From positions 2,666,001-2,730,000 of the forward strand of contig CAWDCL010000004.1 of NCBI GenBank assembly GCA_963800865.1: DNA of 64,000 bases, given 5' to 3'. This DNA comes from JALOKP01 sp963800865. Its GTDB lineage: Bacteria > Acidobacteriota > Polarisedimenticolia > J045. The position numbers and the translations under genes were made by a program. The notes beneath the pieces were generated by a model that saw only the letters and a list, made by a program, of their open reading frames with translations, ran no database searches and was not told the DNA's origin. This document shows positions 21,005 to 29,144 of this stretch, piece by piece; positions within the stretch are counted from its first letter, which is position 1, and each line of letters begins with the position of its first letter.

Positions 21005-23692
21005 ATGATCTTCGAGCAGTACAAGCACCAGCTTCCCGACGTCGACCCGGACGAGACCGACGACTGGATGGAGTCGCTCGACGAGCTGGTCGAGCGCTCC
21101 GGCAAGTCACGCGCCCAGTTCGTGCTCTACCGCCTGCTCAAGCGGGCCCGGATGCTGCACCTCGGCCTCCCGCCGACGACCCAGACCCGCTACATCAACA
21201 CGATCAGCCCCGAGCAGGAGCCCCCCTTCCCCGGCGACGAGGCGATGGAGCGCCGGATCCGGCGGCTGATCCGCTGGAACGCGGTGGCGATGGTCCACCG
21301 CGCCAACACGCGCTATCCCGGCCTCGGCGGCCACATCTCGACCTACGCCTCGGCGGCCTCGATCTACGAGGTCGGCTTCAACCACTTCTTCCGCGCCCCG
21401 GCCGAGATGGGAGCGGGCGACCACGTCTGCTTCCAGGGCCACGCCGCGCCGGGGATCTACGCCCGCGCGTTTCTCGAGGGGCGCTTCGACGAGAACGACC
21501 TCGACCACTTCCGGCGCGAGGCGTTCGGCAAGGGGCTCTCCTCCTACCCGCACCCGCGGCTGATGCCGAAGTTCTGGGAGTTCCCGACCGTCTCGATGGG
21601 GCTCGGCCCGCTCAACGCGGTCTACCAGGCCCGCTTCGACCGCTACATGCGGGCCCGCGGCTTCACCGAGCGCGGCGCCGAGTCGCGCGTCTGGGCTTTC
21701 TGCGGCGACGGCGAGATGGACGAGCCGGAGGCGACGGGCGCGCTGACGCTGGCCGCGCGCGAGGGGCTCGACAACCTGGTCTTCGTCGTCAACTGCAACC
21801 TGCAGCGGCTCGACGGGCCGGTGCGCGGCAACGGCAAGGTGATCCAGGAGCTGGAGGCGATCTTCCGCGGCGCCGGCTGGAACGTGATCAAGGTGCTGTG
21901 GGGCCGCGAGTGGGACGACCTGCTGGCCCGCGACGCCGAGGGCGTACTGGTCGAGAAGATGCAGGACACGCTCGACGGCGACTGGCAGCGCTTCGCGGTC
22001 GAGAGCGGGGCCTACGTCCGCGAGCACTTCTTCAACACCGACCCGCGGCTGGCGAAGCTGGTCGAGCACCTCACCGACGACCAGATCGTGCGGCTGCGCC
22101 GCGGCGGCCACGACTACCGCAAGATCTACGCGGCGTACAAGGTGGCCACCGAGACCGAAGGGGTCCCGACCGCCATTCTCGTCCAGACCGTCAAGGGCTG
22201 GACCCTGGGCGGCGCGGTCGAGGGGCGCAACGTCACCCACCAGGTCAAGAAGCTCAAGCTCGACGAGCTGCGCGCGTTCCGCGACCGGCTCGAGCTGCCG
22301 ATCCCCGACGACAAGCTCGACGAGGCGCCGTACTACCGGCCGCCCGCCAACAGCCCGGAGATCGCGTACCTGCTCGAGCGCCGCGCCGCGCTCGGCGGCG
22401 TGATGCCGGTCCGCCGCGACGTGCCGCTGCCGCTGCACGTCAGGGAACAGGGACTCTTCGAGGAGTTCCGCCGCGGCACCGGCGAGAAGGGCGAGGCCTC
22501 GACCACGATGGCCTTCGTCCGCCTGCTGCGGAAGCTGATGAAGGACGAGACGCTCGGCCCGCGCGTCGTGCCGATCGTCCCGGACGAGGCCCGCACCTTC
22601 GGCATGGACCCGCTGTTCACGGAGTTCAAGATCTACAACCCGCTGGGCCAGCGCTACACCCCGGTCGACGCCGAGTTCCTGATCTCCTACCGCGAAGCGA
22701 CCGACGGCCAGATCCTCGAGGAAGGGATCACCGAGGCCGGCTCGATGGCCTCCGCCATCGCCGCCGGGACCGCCTACGCGACCCACGGCGAGCCGATGCT
22801 GCCGTTCTTCATCTTCTACTCGATGTTCGGCTTCCAGCGGATCGCCGACTCGATCTGGGCCTTCGGCGACGCGCGCGGCCGCGGCTTCCTGCTGGGCGCG
22901 ACCGCCGGCCGCACGACGCTCAACGGCGAGGGGCTGCAGCACCAGGACGGCCAGAGCCTGCTCGTCGCCTCGACCGTTCCGAGCTGCCGGGCCTACGACC
23001 CGGCCTTCGCCTACGAGACCGCCGTGATCGTCGAGGACGGCGTGAAGCGGATGATGGCGAAGGGCGAGGACATCTTCTACTACGTCACGCTCTACAACGA
23101 GGCCTACGTCATGCCGCCGATGCCGGCCGGCGTCGAAGAGGGGATCCTGCGCGGGATCTACCTCGTACGGCCGGCGCCGCAGCGCCTCAAGCACCGCGCC
23201 ACGCTGCTCGGCTCGGGCCCGATCCTGCGCGAGGCGCTGGCCGCCCAGGCGCTGCTGGCCGAGAAGTTCCAGGTCGCGGCCGACGTCTACAGCGTGACCA
23301 GCTACGGCGAGCTGCGGCGCGACGCCCTGGCGGCCGAGCGGCGCAACCGGCTGCACCCGCGCGAGCCGGCGGCCCGGCCGTTCGTCGCCGAGGCGCTGGA
23401 GCGGAGCGAGGGCCCGATCGTCGCCGCGACCGACTTCGTCAAGGCCGTCCCCGACATGGTCGCCCGCTGGGCGCCGCGGGACCGCGAGTGGATCGCGCTC
23501 GGCACCGACGGCTGGGGCCGCTCCGACACGCGCGACGCGCTGCGGCGGCTGTTCCAGGTCGACGCGGCGAGCATCGCGGTGGCCGCGCTGGCCGCGCTGG
23601 CGCGCGAAGGGCGCATCGCCGGGCACGTCGTCGAGCGGGCGATCGAGGAGTTCGGGATCGATCCGGAGGCGAAGGATCCCCTGAATACCTGA
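21005..23692 (+). CDS. aceE: Pyruvate dehydrogenase E1 component, homodimeric type
   Basis: ThDP-dependent decarboxylase of the pyruvate dehydrogenase complex. At 895 residues it has the standard AceE length. The start is MIFEQYKHQLPDVDPDETDDWMESLD, then TRYPGLGGHISTYASAASIYEVGFNHFF, the ThDP motif CGDGEMDEPEATGALTLA ending in VVNCNLQRLDGPVRGNGK, and TVKGWTLGGAVEGRN. The second half has EAGSMASAIAAGTAYATHG and FQRIADSIWAFGDARGRGFL. GGAG precedes ATG 21005. No aceF or lpd is adjacent, so E2 and E3 are encoded elsewhere. The reading frame is unbroken. Confidence 0.96.
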   Translation: MIFEQYKHQLPDVDPDETDDWMESLDELVERSGKSRAQFVLYRLLKRARMLHLGLPPTTQTRYINTISPEQEPPFPGDEAMERRIRRLIRWNAVAMVHRANTRYPGLGGHISTYASAASIYEVGFNHFFRAPAEMGAGDHVCFQGHAAPGIYARAFLEGRFDENDLDHFRREAFGKGLSSYPHPRLMPKFWEFPTVSMGLGPLNAVYQARFDRYMRARGFTERGAESRVWAFCGDGEMDEPEATGALTLAAREGLDNLVFVVNCNLQRLDGPVRGNGKVIQELEAIFRGAGWNVIKVLWGREWDDLLARDAEGVLVEKMQDTLDGDWQRFAVESGAYVREHFFNTDPRLAKLVEHLTDDQIVRLRRGGHDYRKIYAAYKVATETEGVPTAILVQTVKGWTLGGAVEGRNVTHQVKKLKLDELRAFRDRLELPIPDDKLDEAPYYRPPANSPEIAYLLERRAALGGVMPVRRDVPLPLHVREQGLFEEFRRGTGEKGEASTTMAFVRLLRKLMKDETLGPRVVPIVPDEARTFGMDPLFTEFKIYNPLGQRYTPVDAEFLISYREATDGQILEEGITEAGSMASAIAAGTAYATHGEPMLPFFIFYSMFGFQRIADSIWAFGDARGRGFLLGATAGRTTLNGEGLQHQDGQSLLVASTVPSCRAYDPAFAYETAVIVEDGVKRMMAKGEDIFYYVTLYNEAYVMPPMPAGVEEGILRGIYLVRPAPQRLKHRATLLGSGPILREALAAQALLAEKFQVAADVYSVTSYGELRRDALAAERRNRLHPREPAARPFVAEALERSEGPIVAATDFVKAVPDMVARWAPRDREWIALGTDGWGRSDTRDALRRLFQVDAASIAVAALAALAREGRIAGHVVERAIEEFGIDPEAKDPLNT

Positions 23693-23768
23693 GACGGAAG
23701 CGGCCAGCAGAAGAGGACCTCGCGCCCGTTCCCGCTCGCGGATCGGCCTGCCTCGGGTCGGCCTGCGC

Positions 23769-23839
23769 TTACCAGTAAGGCACAGCGGATCACTCTTGTC
23801 GCCTGGACGACAGACGCGCCGACCATCTGCCGCTATCGT
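23769..23839 (+). promoter_or_regulatory. Two-dyad operator and class II promoter, copy 1
   Basis: Distal dyad TTACCAGTAA (23769-23778), proximal dyad TGTCGCCTGGACGACA (23797-23812, one mismatch) and -10 TATCGT (23834-23839). Dyad centres are 31 bp apart. With a start site near 23846 the proximal dyad is centred at about -41.5, the class II Crp/FNR position; no good -35 is present. The same module with identical dyad spacing recurs at 28977-29048. Confidence 0.75.
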
Positions 23840-23884
23840 GCCATCGCTTCAGGCACTGAGGCGCAGCCTCGGGGAGGACGATCG

Positions 23885-24577
23885 ATGAAGTGGATCACCA
23901 GGATGGCCCTGACGGGCGCCGTGGGGCTTGCCCTCGTGGGCGGCGTGGCGCTGGCCCAGAAGAACGACAACAAACTGCCCAAGCCCGACTCCAAACAGTC
24001 CCAGAACGACAACTCGAAGATGACCGAGGAGTGGGGTTACAAGCGCCCCGGCAAGGAGATCCGCACCTTCGTCACCGGGGACCTCGACGAGTGCAAGGAC
24101 CAGTGCCTGCGGAACCAGTCCTGCCGGGCCTACGTGTTCCGGACGGGGAGCGGCGAGTGCTCGCTCAAGTTCGAGGCCACCGGCAAGGAGAAGGACAAGA
24201 ATCGCGTCAGCGGCCTCAAGGTGCCGCGCGGCGGGAAGGACGACAAGGACGACTTCGGAGCCTGGGCGGAGGCGAAGAAGGGCTGCCGCGACCGGGTCGA
24301 GAAGGAGCTGCGCTTCGACCAGAACCGGATCAAGGTCGACTTCGACGAGGACAGCGGCAATTCTGCGCGGTTCATCTGGCACGCGGGCGACAATCGCGGA
24401 ACCTGCACGGCGACCCAGAACGGGCGCGTGACCGATTTCAACACGCGGGGCGGCAGCGTGCAGAAGGACAAGAAGGACGCCGACACGACCGCCGACAAGG
24501 CGAAGGCGAAGGTCGATGGAGCGACGGACGCCGATGCGACCGCGAAGCTCAAGAACCCGAACAAGAAGGCCGACTAG
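23885..24577 (+). CDS. Secreted protein with PAN/Apple-like domain
   Basis: A cleavable signal peptide (MALTGAVGLALVGGVALAQ) precedes a Lys/Asp/Asn-rich linker. A PAN/Apple-like segment of about 60 residues has CKDQC, SCRAYVFR and ECSLKFE, the Cys spacing of small PAN domains. A second part (residues 110-190) has two more Cys and VDFDEDSGNSARFIWHAG. The tail is a low-complexity Lys/Asp/Ala region. Exported binding or adhesion role is inferred; no enzyme motif is visible. ATG 23885 follows GGGGAGGA. It is driven by the two-dyad promoter at 23769-23839, linking it to the DUF3604/sulfatase operon. Confidence 0.75.
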   Translation: MKWITRMALTGAVGLALVGGVALAQKNDNKLPKPDSKQSQNDNSKMTEEWGYKRPGKEIRTFVTGDLDECKDQCLRNQSCRAYVFRTGSGECSLKFEATGKEKDKNRVSGLKVPRGGKDDKDDFGAWAEAKKGCRDRVEKELRFDQNRIKVDFDEDSGNSARFIWHAGDNRGTCTATQNGRVTDFNTRGGSVQKDKKDADTTADKAKAKVDGATDADATAKLKNPNKKAD

Positions 24578-24601
24578 CGCGGCGTACCGATCGAGTCTTG
24601 C

Positions 24602-24638
24602 AGGGACCGGCCGCCGCGCTCAGGGCGCGGCCGGCCCC
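24602..24638. terminator. GC-rich hairpin between convergent genes
   Basis: GGGACCGGCCGCCGCGC and GCGCGGCCGGCCCC pair imperfectly around TCAGG. The hairpin overlaps the stop of the minus-strand gene and may end both transcripts; there is no clear T-run. Confidence 0.4.
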
Positions 24639-25025
24639 TGATCTTCGTTCGGCGGGACGTCGGCCAGCGCATCGAGCGCCCGCGCGAGGTCGCGCTCCTC
24701 GACGTAGAACCGGACCTCGGCGTCCGTCCCCAGCAGCGGGCCCCAGACCTGCGGCATGTCGCCGGTGACGAAACCGATCCCGGCGCTCTCCAGCCGGGCG
24801 CGGGTCAACTCGGTGTCGACCATCGTGGCGGCGGCGCACAGGAGAACGCTCCGTTGCAGCGGTGTCGAGCGGCGGCGACTTCCGCCACTCCTCGAGCGCC
24901 TGGGCGCGAGAGATGAGCGCCGCGTCGCAGTCCGTGCAGCGCCCCGCGGCGATCCGGAAACCCAGGCCGCACTCCGGACAGTAGGCAACCGCCTCGGGGT
25001 CGGTGAAATCGTAACGGGTCGACAT
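24620..25025 (-). CDS. Zinc-ribbon plus DUF2007-like protein (one frame break)
   Basis: The N-terminus carries a zinc ribbon, CPECGLGFRIAAGRCTDC (CxxC-11-CxxC). The C-terminal half (LLCAAATMVDTELTRARLES, VRFYVEERDLARALDAL) resembles DUF2007, a small putative signal-transducing fold. The frame breaks near 24862; removing one A joins SPPLDTA to RSVLLCAAA. Start ATG 25025 follows GGAGG, with TAGAAT at 25047-25042 as -10. It is about 134 residues when repaired. Convergent with the PAN-like gene. Function unknown. Confidence 0.65.
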
Positions 25026-25055
25026 GAGAGCCTCCACGCCGATTCTAGCCCCGCG

Positions 25056-25091
25056 GCCCCCCGGAGGACAGGGCGACCGCGTCCGGGGGGC
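25056..25091 (-). terminator. Strong hairpin after the HupE cluster
   Basis: GCCCCCCGGA and TCCGGGGGGC form a perfect 10-bp stem with a 16-nt loop just past the stop at 25095. No T-run follows, so it may be a Rho-type or structural 3' end. Confidence 0.45.
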
Positions 25092-25094
25092 GGC

Positions 25095-25706
25095 TCAGCG
25101 GAGCGCCCAGGCCGCCATCAGCAGCCCGATCGCCGCGATCCAGCTTCCCGCGACCCGTGCCGCGATGCGCGTCCAGTCGCGCCGCAGCGAGACGGTGAGG
25201 GCGGCGGCGAGTGCGACGACGACGAAGGCACTGAGCGCCGCGCCGAGCAGCCCGCGGAAGCCGAACACCCCGCCGGCCGCGAGCGAGCCGTTGAGGTAGC
25301 CGTGCAGCCCTCCGACCGCGGCGGCCAGCGCGCCGACGGCGGCTTCCGAAAGCTGCGGGTTCAAGGCCACGAGCCCGCCGACGACGATCAACGACAGCGC
25401 CGCCGCAAGCGGCCAGTCGGCGGCCGCCTCCCGGGGCATCCCGGCGAGCCCGCCCAGCAGCCACGCCCCCGCCAGCGCGAACAGCGCCCACCGCCCCGCG
25501 CGGGCCCCCCGCAGCCCGCCGAGCAGGGCGACCGCGAGCGCCGCGAGCAGGTCGTCCGCGGACATCGCGAAGTGGGCGACGCCGTCGTAGAACGGACCGA
25601 GCCCCGACTGGACCAGGTGCGCCTCGGCGGCCGAGGACCAGGCGAGGACCGCCGCCAGGACCGCGGCGCCGCGTCCCGCGCCGCGCCAGCTGCGCCGCCG
25701 CGTCAC
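25095..25706 (-). CDS. HupE/UreJ-like membrane protein
   Basis: 203 residues, signal-like N-terminus (AAVLAAVLAWSSAAEA) followed by HLVQSGLGPFYDGVAHFAMSADDLL, a segment seen in HupE/UreJ-like proteins. Five or six hydrophobic helices follow with LHGYLNG. It lacks the HPxxGxDH motif found in the neighbouring HupE. GTG 25706 overlaps the preceding stop (GTGA), making it the last gene of the PpiC/HupE operon. A metal or small-solute transport role is inferred from family and context only. Confidence 0.75.
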   Translation of the reverse strand: MTRRRSWRGAGRGAAVLAAVLAWSSAAEAHLVQSGLGPFYDGVAHFAMSADDLLAALAVALLGGLRGARAGRWALFALAGAWLLGGLAGMPREAAADWPLAAALSLIVVGGLVALNPQLSEAAVGALAAAVGGLHGYLNGSLAAGGVFGFRGLLGAALSAFVVVALAAALTVSLRRDWTRIAARVAGSWIAAIGLLMAAWALR

Positions 25707-26305
25707 GCGATCGCCTTCAGGAGAAAGACCACGCCGGAGAGCGCCACCGCGGCCCCCCCGAGGCGCAGCGCGACCCGCCCCTTCGGCCAGCGGTGGACCG
25801 TTCCGAGCCCGATCCCGACGCCGTGCAGGCAGCCCGTCGCGACGACGAACCCGATGCTGTAGAGCAGGCCGCTCGCTCCCAGCGGAAGCTCCGTCCCGTG
25901 GGCGTGGCCGTGGAAGATCGCGAAGACGCCGACGATCAGCGCCGCCACCGGCAGCGGGGGCTTGGCCTCGAGGAAGACCATCGCCCCGAGGACCATCGCG
26001 GAGAGCGCGATCCCGACCTCGATCCCCGGGATCGCGACGCCGAGCACGCCGAGCGCCGCGCCGAACGCCATCACCATCGGGAACGCGACGGGAAGCACCC
26101 AGACCGCCGGCGCCCCGAGCTGGGCGCCCCACATCCCGACCGCGATCATCGCCAGCACGTGATCGAGGCCGGAGACCGGGTGCTTCAGGCCGGCCAAGAG
26201 GCCGATCGCCTTGCCGCGCTCCTCGTGGGCGAGCGCCGGGGAGGGCCAGAGCAGGACGGCCGTCAGCGCGACGGCCCAGAGCAGTCCCTTCGCGATCTGC
26301 TTCAT
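25703..26305 (-). CDS. HupE/UreJ family permease
   Basis: 200 residues with a signal peptide (ALTAVLLWPSPALAHEERG), the hallmark GLKHPVSGLDHVLAMIAVGMWGA and later IFHGHAHGTELP, GCLHGVGIGLG; the His-rich motifs lie in membrane helices and match nickel/cobalt-type HupE permeases. ATG at 26305 overlaps a TGA in the frame expected for the upstream gene (TGATG). As sequenced, however, the upstream frame runs straight into this gene (see the next entry). Confidence 0.85.
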   Translation of the reverse strand: MKQIAKGLLWAVALTAVLLWPSPALAHEERGKAIGLLAGLKHPVSGLDHVLAMIAVGMWGAQLGAPAVWVLPVAFPMVMAFGAALGVLGVAIPGIEVGIALSAMVLGAMVFLEAKPPLPVAALIVGVFAIFHGHAHGTELPLGASGLLYSIGFVVATGCLHGVGIGLGTVHRWPKGRVALRLGGAAVALSGVVFLLKAIA

Positions 26306-27307
26306 CAACGCCCCCCGAAGTAGGATGACCGCGCGCTGGATCGTCCAGAACGCCCCGAGCGAGCCGACCGCGTAGCCCGGGAGCATTTCGGCCCAGCGCG
26401 GCCACGCGACCTGCAGGATCCGGAAGGAGCGCTCCAGCAGCAGCACGAGGAGGACGAACGCCAGCTGCCCGATCTCGACGCCGACGTTGAAGAGCAACAG
26501 CGCCAGCGGGATCTCGGCCTGGGGCAGGCCCAGCGCCGTCAGCCCGCTGGCGAAGCCGAAGCCGTGCAGCAGGCCGAACGCGAACGCGACGACCCACGGG
26601 TGCCGGATCGTGAAGCTCGTCTCGCCCCGCCACGAGCGCACGATCTCCGGACCGAGGAAGAGGATCGAGAGCGCGATCGCGGCGTTCAGCGGCGGCAGGG
26701 GCGCGCTCGCGTAGCCGAGCGTCGCGATCGCCAGCGTGATGCTGTGGGCCACCGTGAACGCCGAGACGGTTTTCACCAGGGTCCAGCGGTCCTTGACGAT
26801 CAGGAGCAAGCCGAGCACGAAGAGCAGGTGGTCGACCCCCAGCACGATGTGCTGGATCCCGAGCGTCAGGTAGCCCCACGCCCGCTCCGTGCGGGTCGTC
26901 CTGCCGCCCAGCGTGACCGAGGGGCTGGTCGGGCGGAGCAGGTGACTCTCGAGCCGCCCGTCGGCGTGGTGCACCCGCACCAGGACGTCGGTGATGGTGA
27001 CCTCCAGCCCCGCGATCGCGAGCGTCTTCCCCGCGATCCCGCCGTCGCAGCGGAGGGTGCCGCGGACGATCACCGCTCCCGGCGTGATCTGCTGGCGATC
27101 GGGCGTCGCGAGCCGGCAGCCCTCCGGGATGATCGGGGCGATCTGGATCTCGACCTCGCCGCCGGAGGGTTTCTTCCAGAGCAGGCTGTAGGTCTCGGGC
27201 CCGGTCTCGTGCAGCTCGAGGAACCCGGGCCGGGCCTCGTGCGCGACGGCGAGCGGCGGCACCAGGAGAAACAGCAGGGCGACGCCGAGCAGCAGGCGCC
27301 TCATCAT
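26305..27307 (-). CDS. HupE/UreJ-type membrane protein with N-terminal periplasmic domain
   Basis: A signal peptide (LLLGVALLFLLVPPLAVA) precedes an exported domain of about 130 residues (HEARPGFLELHETGPETYSLLWK). A seven-helix membrane domain starts at YLTLGIQHIVLGVDHLLFVL and includes FTVAHSITL, FGLLHGFGFASGL and LLFNVGVEIGQLAFV. This is the HupE_UreJ_2 layout. As sequenced there is no stop before the next HupE, because of a run of six G (26311-26316). With five G the protein would end at 26305 in TGATG coupling, which I prefer. ATG 27307 overlaps the PpiC stop. Confidence 0.8.
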
Positions 27308-28170
27308 CGGCTCGCCCCCGCCGGCTTCCCCTCCGGCTGCTCGATCACCACGGTGAACTTCTCGAGCAGGCGCTCGTACATCGCGCCCAGCTGCTGCTTT
27401 CGACGATCGGCGAGGAAGTCCCGCTCCACCTCCGGGCGCACGCTCGCCAGGTCCGGCCGCGTCCCCTCGATCCGCTCCCGCACGAGCACGAGGTGCAGCC
27501 CGTAGCCCGACTCGATCGGACCCGACCAGTGGCCCGGCGGGAGCGCCAGGACGGCGTCGGCGAACTCCTGCCCGAAGGTGCGGGTGACCTCGCGCTGCGA
27601 CTCGAGCTCGACCTCGGCCGGGAGCATCAGCGAGTCGCCCAACCCCTCGATCGATCCGTCGGGGCCCACACTCTCGAGCTGCGGCAACAGGGCGCGCGCG
27701 TCGGCCTCGGCCGACCGCCCGCGACGATCGCGGCTGACATACACCTGCCGGAACGCCACCTGCGGCTCGGTCCGGTACGCGTCGGCATGGCCGTCGAGCC
27801 AGGCCTGCAGCTCGGCCTCGCCCGGCGGCACGCTGTCGATCGCCTCCTCCGCCAGGAACTCGAGCTTCTGCCGCAGCCGGCGGCGGATGATCGTGTCGTC
27901 CTGGTCGAGCCCCGCCGCCGCGGCCTCGCGCGTCGCGATCTCCTCGCGCACGTAGTCGTCGACCAGCCCCTTCAGCTCCGCGTCGGTCGGCGGCCGCTGC
28001 CACGTCTTCTCGAACCCGGCGGCGAGCGACGCGACGCGCCCCCCCGTGATCACGATCCGGTTCGAGCCGGGGCCGGACCCGCCCCCACTCCACTGGTACC
28101 AGAGGAAGAGAAGGCCGCCGAGGACGAGGAAGTGCAGCAGCGGCTCGCGAAGGATGGACCGGATGCGCAT
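27304..28170 (-). CDS. Membrane-anchored PpiC-type peptidyl-prolyl isomerase
   Basis: 288 residues with one N-terminal transmembrane helix (LLHFLVLGGLLFLWYQW), a SurA-N-like helical region (VDDYVREEIATREAAAAGLDQDD) and a parvulin domain (FRQVYVSRD, FGQEFADAVLALPPGHWSGPIESGYGLHLVLV). It would assist folding of exported proteins, likely of the HupE proteins it is coupled to (ATGA overlap). The promoter is TAGAAT at 28186-28181, 10 nt before the ATG with no Shine-Dalgarno. Confidence 0.85.
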   Translation of the reverse strand: MRIRSILREPLLHFLVLGGLLFLWYQWSGGGSGPGSNRIVITGGRVASLAAGFEKTWQRPPTDAELKGLVDDYVREEIATREAAAAGLDQDDTIIRRRLRQKLEFLAEEAIDSVPPGEAELQAWLDGHADAYRTEPQVAFRQVYVSRDRRGRSAEADARALLPQLESVGPDGSIEGLGDSLMLPAEVELESQREVTRTFGQEFADAVLALPPGHWSGPIESGYGLHLVLVRERIEGTRPDLASVRPEVERDFLADRRKQQLGAMYERLLEKFTVVIEQPEGKPAGASR

Positions 28171-28180
28171 CGGGCGGCGG

Positions 28181-28186
28181 ATTCTA
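28181..28186 (-). promoter_or_regulatory. -10 box of the PpiC/HupE operon
   Basis: TAGAAT on the minus strand, 10 nt before the ATG at 28170, without a Shine-Dalgarno; near-leaderless transcript expected. Confidence 0.55.
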
Positions 28187-28218
28187 CACCCCGCGCGCGG
28201 AGGCGCAGGGGAGCACGC

Positions 28219-28950
28219 TCAGCGGCCGCGGTCCGCCTCGAGCCGGGTCTCGCCGACGGCGCGGCACGCGCGCAACCGCGCGGGGTCGAGGATGCGGATC
28301 TTGCGGGACTCCAGCTCGATCAGCCCCTCGGCCTGCAGTCCCCGCAGCAGCGGGTTCACGGTCTGCCGCGAGAGGCCGACCACGCGCGCCAGTTCCTCCT
28401 GCGAGAGACCGAGGGTGACGGGACCCGCCTGCGGTGCATCCCGGGCGCGCATCTCGGCCAGGTCCGCCAGCCGCGAGCAGAGCCGGATCTCGGCCGGAAG
28501 CAGGTGATTCTCGGCGACGAAACGGTAGGCGGCGGCGAACCGCTCCAGGGCCAGTTCCGCGAACGGGCGGTAGTACCGCGGCTCCGCGGCGACGATCTCC
28601 TCGAATGCTGCCTTCGTAAGGGCCAGCGCACGGACCGGCGTCAGGGCGAGGATCGTCACGACGGTCCGCCCGGTGAGCAGCCCCATCTCCCCGAACCAGA
28701 ACCCCGGTTCGGCGACGTGAACGAGGTACTCGTCGCCGCCTTCCGTCGCGCGGACGAAACCGACACGCCCCCTGAGCAGCGCGAACAGGCCCCGGGACGG
28801 GCCCTGTTCGCGGCTGATCACCTCGCCCTTCCCGAAGCTGCGCGGGGTCAGCCGCTCGACGACCAGGCGCTGAAGGGTAGCCTCGAGCCCGCCGAACCAG
28901 GCGCCGCGTCGGAGGCTGTCGAGAAGACGCTCCCGCTCCTGCTCGTTCAT
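28219..28950 (-). CDS. Crp/FNR family transcription regulator
   Basis: 243 residues: a cyclic-nucleotide-binding-type beta barrel (VISREQGPSRGLFALLRGRVGFV, GFWFGEMGLLTGRTVVTILALTPVRALALTK), a dimerisation helix and a C-terminal winged HTH (LSQEELARVVGLSRQTVNPLLRGLQAEGLIEL). It lacks the FNR Fe-S cysteine cluster. In the recognition helix SRQTVNPLL, the Crp Glu is Gln and the later Arg is Pro, so specificity should differ from TGTGA. ATG 28950 follows GAGGA; a TTG at 28968 is possible. Divergent from the operon beginning at 29145, with TGTCG-type dyads between, suggesting it controls that operon. Confidence 0.88.
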   Translation of the reverse strand: MNEQERERLLDSLRRGAWFGGLEATLQRLVVERLTPRSFGKGEVISREQGPSRGLFALLRGRVGFVRATEGGDEYLVHVAEPGFWFGEMGLLTGRTVVTILALTPVRALALTKAAFEEIVAAEPRYYRPFAELALERFAAAYRFVAENHLLPAEIRLCSRLADLAEMRARDAPQAGPVTLGLSQEELARVVGLSRQTVNPLLRGLQAEGLIELESRKIRILDPARLRACRAVGETRLEADRGR

Positions 28951-28976
28951 GCGCAGTCCTCGCGCCAATCAGCGGC

Positions 28977-29048
28977 TTACAAGTAAAGCACAATCAACCA
29001 GTTGTGTCGCCTGGGCGACAGACGCCGCGGCGTGTCACCAGCTACCGT
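28977..29048 (+). promoter_or_regulatory. Two-dyad operator and class II promoter, copy 2
   Basis: TTACAAGTAA (28977-28986), perfect dyad TGTCGCCTGGGCGACA (29005-29020, two 7-bp arms) and -10 TACCGT (29043-29048). The dyad centres are again 31 bp apart, about three helical turns, and the proximal one is near -42. Flanking GCACA, GACGC and CGCTTCAGG are also shared with copy 1. It would drive the operon at 29145 and could repress or activate the divergent regulator gene. Confidence 0.78.
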
Positions 29049-29144
29049 GTCCCCGCTTCAGGACGCGCCGAGTGCCGTCGGGGAGGGCGGAGTGGTTCGT
29101 GATCCGGGTGGCCCCGACGCAGCGTGCCGGACTGTTGCCGGACG

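Noticed and set aside
28977..28986. TTACAAGTAA read as a divergent -10 for the Crp/FNR gene
   Set aside because: The same dyad occurs at the same spacing in front of the PAN-like gene, where there is no divergent gene, so an operator is the better reading; a dual role is not excluded.
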